Of a stretch of DNA of 64,000 bases, positions 59,998 to 64,000 are shown piece by piece. The DNA comes from a virus. The stretch is taken from the IMG/VR virus record IMGVR_UViG_3300047375_000952, positions 1-64,000 of that record; one strand, given 5' to 3'. The notes below the pieces were generated by a model, which saw only the letters and a program-made list of their open reading frames with translations, was not told the DNA's origin and ran no database searches. The position numbers and the translations under genes are program-made. The number at the start of each line of letters is the position of its first letter. Position 1 is the stretch's first letter.

Positions 59998-60696
59998 ATG
60001 AGCTACAAACATAAATTCTCACCTGATTTCTCTCGCGAGAGAAGCCCCTTTCTTACACAGCCTCTACGCATGAGGCACGACTACGGTGAGACTAAGACTT
60101 CATCATCTTCTTTCCGAGACATGGACGAAGACGATGACGGACGCCTTTCTCCCGAAGAGTGGGAGTACGCTTTCGATCAGATCGACACAGATAACTCAGG
60201 TTTCATTTCAGAAGAAGAGTGGGATAACCCTCACTTCGACGACCTCGACATTGATGGCGACGGTTTGATTTCTGAGCGCGAGTGGGAAGAGGGCTTTGAT
60301 CTTCTCGATGACGACGATGACGGCTTCATTTCTGAGGGTGAGTTCTACAAGCGCACCGCGTCAGATTATGATCTCTATGAGATCGCTGAAGAGGAGGGCT
60401 TGATTGATGACCTCGCGGATCAGCTCGTAGATATGATTGAGGAAGAAGACGAGCTAGAAAGAGATCTCGATTCCCGATTTGTGAAGCAAGGAGGGGGGCA
60501 TCACAGAGGCTCTTACATGAGCCTTCAGAATATCCGAGAGATGGATGACTTTCTCCGCACCCTTGAAGGTCAAGTACATGAGGGTGAGGAGCTAGAAGAT
60601 TGGGTTGAGGATAAGATTTCACACGCCCACGCTCTGCTCTCTGACCTCCACCGTTACTTTCTCTTCGGAGAGGGCTACCACACTCACGAGGACTGA
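59998..60696 (+). CDS. EF-hand calcium-binding protein
   Basis: A 232-residue protein with four canonical EF-hand loops: D43-D45-D47-G48-L50-E54, D63-D65-S67-G68-I70-E74, D84-D86-D88-G89-I91-E95 and D104-D106-D108-G109-I111-E115. Each has the D-x-D-x-[DS]-G-x-[IL]-x-x-x-E pattern, so calcium binding is very likely. The C-terminal 70 residues form a helical domain (MDDFLRTLEGQVHEG, LEDWVEDKISHAHALL). It follows the C39 gene by 17 bases and is probably expressed with it. Its role (calcium sensing in host or virion stability) is unknown. Confidence 0.85.
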   Translation: MSYKHKFSPDFSRERSPFLTQPLRMRHDYGETKTSSSSFRDMDEDDDGRLSPEEWEYAFDQIDTDNSGFISEEEWDNPHFDDLDIDGDGLISEREWEEGFDLLDDDDDGFISEGEFYKRTASDYDLYEIAEEEGLIDDLADQLVDMIEEEDELERDLDSRFVKQGGGHHRGSYMSLQNIREMDDFLRTLEGQVHEGEELEDWVEDKISHAHALLSDLHRYFLFGEGYHTHED

Positions 60697-60698
60697 TC

Positions 60699-61037
60699 AT
60701 GACTACTAGAGCTAGAGAAGGCGATACGCACCCACTACAAGTGTCTTGGCTTGATGAGCTAGGTAAACCGCTGACCGTTCAGAATGTCGTCTATCAAGTG
60801 TTTTACTTTGTAGGCGCTGTGAGGACAGCCTTGACGGACGCAGACCTCCCTATGGGAGCTACTGATCAGGCTTATCGTTTCATAGCTCAGTATCAAATCC
60901 CCGAAGGGCTTGCGGGTTATACTGTATTTGTAGAATGCAAGTCTGAACTTGTGGCTGATGGGTCTGAGCTGATCCGCGACCTAGTTATACAAGTTGAAAA
61001 GCCTGTCACCGCTCAGAAGCTCTTGGCTACTTTCTGA
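60699..61037 (+). CDS. Ig-like structural protein, 112 residues
   Basis: A beta-rich protein (NVVYQVFYFVGAVRTAL, IPEGLAGYTVFVECKSE) resembling a single Ig-like domain, related in layout to the N-terminal domain of 29834-30730. It is one of three small consecutive genes (60699, 61049, 61252) that look like separate beta domains. Probably a virion decoration or tail-fibre accessory. The ATG follows the EF-hand stop by two bases. Confidence 0.5.
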   Translation: MTTRAREGDTHPLQVSWLDELGKPLTVQNVVYQVFYFVGAVRTALTDADLPMGATDQAYRFIAQYQIPEGLAGYTVFVECKSELVADGSELIRDLVIQVEKPVTAQKLLATF

Positions 61038-61048
61038 AGGAACACCTT

Positions 61049-61252
61049 ATGCTGATTGATTTTTCAAACCCTGTTGCTCTCTTCAGGAGATGCCTAAAGG
61101 GTAGCACTCTTCAGGTATCCTTAATTGAGGTTAACGTAGGGAGATCCGTTTGGCTCTTTCCTGACTCTCAAACTGTAGACGTGATATACGATGTGTTCGA
61201 TCACTCACTGCTTGAAGATCTCTTTCTCGGTTTATATGCGGGTGCTACCTGA
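61049..61252 (+). CDS. Small hypothetical protein, 67 residues
   Basis: A compact, hydrophobic beta/helical protein (STLQVSLIEVNVGRSVWLF). Its TGA overlaps the next ATG (ATGA). It is placed between two Ig-like structural genes, so it is probably part of the same assembly. Function unknown. Confidence 0.5.
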   Translation: MLIDFSNPVALFRRCLKGSTLQVSLIEVNVGRSVWLFPDSQTVDVIYDVFDHSLLEDLFLGLYAGAT

Positions 61253-61584
61253 TGGCTGTTTTGTTCAAACAACTCCAACTACTCGGTCCGAATGACTTAA
61301 GAGTATCTATAGCAGACGAGAACGGGTTTCCTTTTGACCCTTACGAGATCACGTATACTTTCTACGGTGAGACTCAAACAAGAGGAGTCTATCGCGTCGG
61401 TCTAGGAGATCGCTCTCCTGTCAGAGAGTCTGAAGGCGTCTACTATGTGGGAGAGACTCTAAGCACAGAGTTTATCCCACGTACTTACTATGTAGAGTGG
61501 GCTATTAAGAGAACCGATCTCTCTCCGAAAGAAATCATCGGCAAGAAAGAGTTCGCGGTAGTCTCTTACAGCTACAGCTCTTAA
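61252..61584 (+). CDS. Ig-like structural protein paralogous to 29834-30730
   Basis: A 110-residue protein starting MAVLFKQLQLLG and aligning with the first 110 residues of the protein at 29834-30730 (MAVLFKRNQILG; DPYEITYTFYG against NASEITYALYY; EGVYYVGETL against VGEYYASVRI). It is thus a stand-alone copy of that domain, consistent with a conserved Ig-like virion fold. A leader hairpin for the next gene begins 14 bases after its stop. Confidence 0.6.
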   Translation: MAVLFKQLQLLGPNDLRVSIADENGFPFDPYEITYTFYGETQTRGVYRVGLGDRSPVRESEGVYYVGETLSTEFIPRTYYVEWAIKRTDLSPKEIIGKKEFAVVSYSYSS

Positions 61585-61590
61585 TAGGTT

Positions 61591-61637
61591 TTTTATCTCC
61601 TCCTTGGTTTATCTATTTTCCTTACCAAAGAGGAGGA
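61591..61637 (+). promoter_or_regulatory. TTTTATC box and RBS hairpin
   Basis: TTTTATC (61591-61597) followed by TCCTCCTTGGT (61598-61608), which pairs with ACCAA and GGAGGA (61624-61637) with a 3-nt bulge. GAGGAGGA, the SD for the gene at 61642, is in the 3' arm. Confidence 0.5.
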
Positions 61638-61641
61638 CACT

Positions 61642-62451
61642 ATGTATAGGTTATCTTCAGAAAATCTGACAGCCCTTGAAGACCGCATCGAGTATCTAGA
61701 GAAAAGAGCTTATGTTCGTCAGGCTATGGCGAAGCGCGCCTCTCAACAAATCAATAAGACTGCTGCGGGTAAGCCCTACCTCAAATCTGAGGGTCTTACA
61801 CGTCAGAAAGCAAGGGAGGGGGAAGCCTCCATGCTTTACAAGATTGATAGCGAGAAGAATCAGTCTAAGTATTACGAGATGCTGATCGTTCAGAACCCTC
61901 AGAATGTCGGGGGCTACACACTCATCAAGAGGTATGGTCGTCTTGGGCCTCGTTTCCAAGAGAGACGCGATACCTTCAAGAACCTCGCGGGTGCAAAGTA
62001 CGAGCTTCAACGCCTTGAGCTAAGTAAGGTTAAGAAGGGTTATATTTCTGCCTTTGGAGACTACCACCGCGCTCCAAACAACAGGAAGCTCCCTCTCGGT
62101 CAGTATCCTGTGGGTCTAGAGTCTCACGCAGGCTCGTGGGCGAACCAATCAGTCATCTCTTGCAAGCCTGTTCTTATGAAGCTTAAGAGAGCACTTGAAG
62201 AGGCTGTTCTTGACGCAGAGCAAGGTCAAGTTGGTCAAGACTTGATCGAGGATCTTGAGTCAGCCTTCGCGCTTACGTCAAAGCTTGAAGAGTCAATGGC
62301 TCAAGAGGTTCAGAAAAAACTCCGAAAGCCTCTTTCTAGACTTAAAGGTGATAATCGTCGTCTTAAGTTCGACCCCTTCAAGGTAGTGAAAGAGCTTAAC
62401 TCTCTTTCTACCTACCTCACTCTACAGCTCTCTATCTGTGGTGAGAGCTGA
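61642..62451 (+). CDS. WGR-domain protein with tag-like N-terminus
   Basis: A 269-residue protein. The start MYRLSSENLTALEDRIEYLE parallels the MRRTASEIL tags. Residues about 65-140 (LYKIDSEKNQSKYYEMLIVQ, TLIKRYGRLGPRF, KKGYISAFGDYH) match the WGR domain found in PARPs and some bacterial proteins, where it binds DNA or interacts with partner domains. The C-terminal half is helical. No ADP-ribosyltransferase domain follows. Packaged DNA-binding effector is my inference. Confidence 0.65.
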   Translation: MYRLSSENLTALEDRIEYLEKRAYVRQAMAKRASQQINKTAAGKPYLKSEGLTRQKAREGEASMLYKIDSEKNQSKYYEMLIVQNPQNVGGYTLIKRYGRLGPRFQERRDTFKNLAGAKYELQRLELSKVKKGYISAFGDYHRAPNNRKLPLGQYPVGLESHAGSWANQSVISCKPVLMKLKRALEEAVLDAEQGQVGQDLIEDLESAFALTSKLEESMAQEVQKKLRKPLSRLKGDNRRLKFDPFKVVKELNSLSTYLTLQLSICGES

Positions 62452-62742
62452 TAAGAGCTTTTCTTTCTGAGCTACTCCCACGTCTGAGAATAAGTGAGAG
62501 ACATCAGCCATGACAAGGTTGGTATCTACTTGAGTGTACTCAGACAAGACCCTTAAGAGAGTCTCTTGGTTGAACTCTTTCTCAGCCTTGAGGCTCTCCA
62601 TAATGTCGTGACTACAAGAGACTCGGTTAAAGGGCTCGATTTCTGAGAAGGTGTTTGGTAAGGCTTCCTCTAAGAGAGGCAAGTTTGTGCTCGCTAAGAA
62701 GTACATCTTTGCGACTCTCTTTGAAGAGGCTGTCTTTCTCAT
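62422..62742 (-). CDS. Hypothetical protein with MRKTAS start
   Basis: A 106-residue protein starting MRKTASSKRVAKMYF, combining the M-x-[RK]-x-A/S start and an RVA motif. The rest is helical and acidic. It overlaps the end of the WGR gene by 30 bases in antisense and the next minus-strand gene by 4 bases. Function unknown; it may belong to the packaged protein class. Confidence 0.5.
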   Translation of the reverse strand: MRKTASSKRVAKMYFLASTNLPLLEEALPNTFSEIEPFNRVSCSHDIMESLKAEKEFNQETLLRVLSEYTQVDTNLVMADVSHLFSDVGVAQKEKLLSALTTDREL

Positions 62743-63410
62743 AATTCTTGCTTTCTCTTTCTACTCTTCTGTAGAGCCTTATAGATCTGAGTGAACTCTT
62801 TAGCGGAGAGCTCTCCTCTAAGAAAGTCTATGTATTCATCCTCTGAGATGTGGTTTGAAGAGAGAAGCCTCTCAGAAATGAGCTTCCCTTCAAACTCGAT
62901 CCCGATCCTGTCGCAGATGCTTTCGAGCGCGTCGAGGTTTTTCTGAGTGTCCTCCCACACAACGACTTTCTTGACCTGTGGGAACTGCTTCAGGAGTTCG
63001 ATTAGAGTCACTTTCTTGTAGGGTCTTGTCAGCCTACCTGTGTCGTTAAGAAAGTTCTGATCGAAATCAAGACCCTCTTGCCTCAGTAACTCAGCCACTC
63101 TGTATCTGAGAGCTCCTGTGTCGATGCGTCCTGTACACATGACTGCCCAAGTATTCAAGTCTGCTATGGACTTCTTTGCTTCCTCTACTACGCCGTTAAT
63201 CCAATAGTCTGAAGAAGGGTTGTTAGGCACAAAGGGCTGACCCAATGAAGATTGGTTGGAGTGCCACTGACCATATCTTCTTTTACTCCACCACTCAGGA
63301 GCTTCAGGACTACGGAACAGAGTTCCATCGAAGTCATAGATGTGTATCTCAAGACTTTCCGCTGCTTTCTTTAAGAACTTTGTGGCGACTCTTGCTGTGA
63401 TTGTTCTCAT
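62739..63410 (-). CDS. HAD-superfamily phosphatase-like protein (Swiss-Army-Knife RNA-repair type)
   Basis: A 223-residue protein. DFDGTLF (26-32) with D26/D28 is the HAD nucleophile motif, TGR is motif II, and a K and WEDTQKN supply motifs III/IV. The spacing WWSKRRYGQWHSNQSSL ... DYWINGV fits the Swiss-Army-Knife RNA-repair-like HAD family. The N-terminus MRTITARVATKFLKKAAE holds an RVA motif and looks like a sorting tag. The start at 63410 has AGAGGG six bases upstream. It may remove phosphates from RNA ends. Substrate unproven. Confidence 0.65.
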   Translation of the reverse strand: MRTITARVATKFLKKAAESLEIHIYDFDGTLFRSPEAPEWWSKRRYGQWHSNQSSLGQPFVPNNPSSDYWINGVVEEAKKSIADLNTWAVMCTGRIDTGALRYRVAELLRQEGLDFDQNFLNDTGRLTRPYKKVTLIELLKQFPQVKKVVVWEDTQKNLDALESICDRIGIEFEGKLISERLLSSNHISEDEYIDFLRGELSAKEFTQIYKALQKSRKRKQEL

Positions 63411-63530
63411 GAGTGTCCCTCTTTCTACTTTTCTCTTAACTAGGTATAAAAGTAAAACTGATCGGTATAAATGTTCATGAGTCAGTTCCGACTCATTCCC
63501 ACACACCAACACCTATATCGGAGAAAAGAT

Positions 63531-63725
63531 ATGAGTAACATCTCTAATCGCCTACAGGAAATCACTACTATTCTTACTGCTGAAGAAGTCGTCTCTGACG
63601 CACAGAAGATCGACACTAAGAAGAACCGCTCAGCAGGAACTCGCGTCCGTAAGCAACTCAAGGTAGCTATGGATCAGCTCAAGGCGCTTCGGGGTGAGAT
63701 TCTTGAGGCTTATAAAGAGGACTGA
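63531..63725 (+). CDS. Histone H1-like (Hc1-type) DNA-binding protein
   Basis: A 64-residue basic protein. TKKNRSAGTRVRKQLKVAMDQLKALRGEI resembles chlamydial Hc1-type histone H1-like proteins (SAGTRVRKxL-like core, Lys-rich helix). Start ATG 63531 has GGAGAA upstream. It would bind phage or host DNA non-specifically. The gene lies divergent to the HAD gene and converges with the last, partial methyltransferase. Confidence 0.65.
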   Translation: MSNISNRLQEITTILTAEEVVSDAQKIDTKKNRSAGTRVRKQLKVAMDQLKALRGEILEAYKED

Positions 63726-63728
63726 GCT

Positions 63729-64000
63729 TTAAACTCCGAAATAGGTGTCTTGAGTCCACTTAGGTTCGGGCGCGTCGCCTTTAGACCAAACCCATATCGG
63801 CTCACAGCTCGGTACGGTGGTCTTTTGCCCTCCTCTTTCTGACATACGGTAGCCTATAACACCCTCATAGGTAGCGCCTAGAGACTCCATATGTCTTAAC
63901 ATGGGGCTACAGATGTCGTTGCCCTTCTTATCGGCGATGTTGACAAGTATTCTCCCGCCCTCAGAAAGAACACTCCAACACTTGCTTAGAGTGGGGAGGA
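63729..64000 (-). CDS. C-terminal part of a DNA/RNA methyltransferase-like protein (truncated by window end)
   Basis: The minus-strand frame is open to the window end and stops at 63729. The last 89 residues include LSEGGRILVNIADKKGNDIC, a post-motif strand-loop typical of Rossmann methyltransferases (GGxLxxNI), and SCEPIWVWSKGDAPEPKW. The start and the AdoMet motif I lie outside the window. It probably methylates DNA. With the remnant at 25747-26106 it is the second methyltransferase trace here. Confidence 0.6.
   Translation of the reverse strand, partial: LPTLSKCWSVLSEGGRILVNIADKKGNDICSPMLRHMESLGATYEGVIGYRMSERGGQKTTVPSCEPIWVWSKGDAPEPKWTQDTYFGV

Overview
The window is a contiguous piece of the genome of a large tailed phage with a contractile tail, most likely a jumbo phage. 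It carries a tail sheath, a probable tail tube, tail-assembly chaperones, a 1231-residue tape measure, a baseplate hub and a central spike. These are scattered among many small unknown genes on both strands. A Gram-negative host is suggested by a phage-encoded outer-membrane beta-barrel with a signal peptide. The host genus cannot be read from the sequence. No integrase, tRNA, rRNA, CRISPR array or insertion sequence was recognised.

Layout. Bases 1-3356 hold three adjacent genes with HExxH zinc-metallopeptidase motifs, two of them tandem duplicates. A eukaryotic-type (GSII) glutamine synthetase follows at 3438-4457. Bases 4501-11083 carry a structural gene, a zinc ribbon and a 1597-residue tail sheath. 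A thymidine kinase and a sigma-like factor lie on the minus strand (11080-12353), followed by a lytic transglycosylase and a Toprim primase. Bases 14881-22807 are accessory: Fe/Mn superoxide dismutase, FMN-reductase-like flavoprotein, 2H phosphoesterase-like protein, a pyrimidine-dimer-glycosylase-like protein, a SWIM protein, zinc ribbons and small membrane proteins. Bases 22811-25707 hold structural genes including a triplicated family, then a truncated DNA methyltransferase. Bases 26103-43581 mix an outer-membrane protein, an Ntn-hydrolase-like protein, structural and tail-completion genes, an actin-like ATPase, a deoxynucleoside kinase and several proteins with a shared N-terminal tag. Bases 43713-57919 are the tail cassette in classical order. 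Bases 57911-64000 hold a C39 peptidase, an EF-hand protein, Ig-like structural proteins, a WGR protein, a HAD (Swiss-Army-Knife type) phosphatase, a histone H1-like protein and the end of a methyltransferase.

How the parts may work together. At least ten otherwise unrelated proteins begin with M-x-R-x-[A/S] (most often MRRTAS), several continuing into a short amphipathic helix. Five carry a second short motif, RVA[STK]xx[ILMF]. The tagged set includes metallopeptidases, a C39 peptidase, an Ntn-hydrolase-like protein, a WGR protein and a HAD phosphatase. My inference is that these tags sort proteins into the capsid, as the capsid-targeting sequence does for phage T4 internal proteins, so the phage would package a set of enzymes. 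A second genome-wide pattern is an intergenic module: an NTTTAT box just after a stop codon, then a stem-loop whose 3' arm holds the Shine-Dalgarno sequence. This looks like a phage promoter (perhaps read with the phage's own sigma-like factor) coupled to translational control.

Functions come from recognised motifs and gene order only; no database search was possible. Every gap between genes is shorter than 300 bases.
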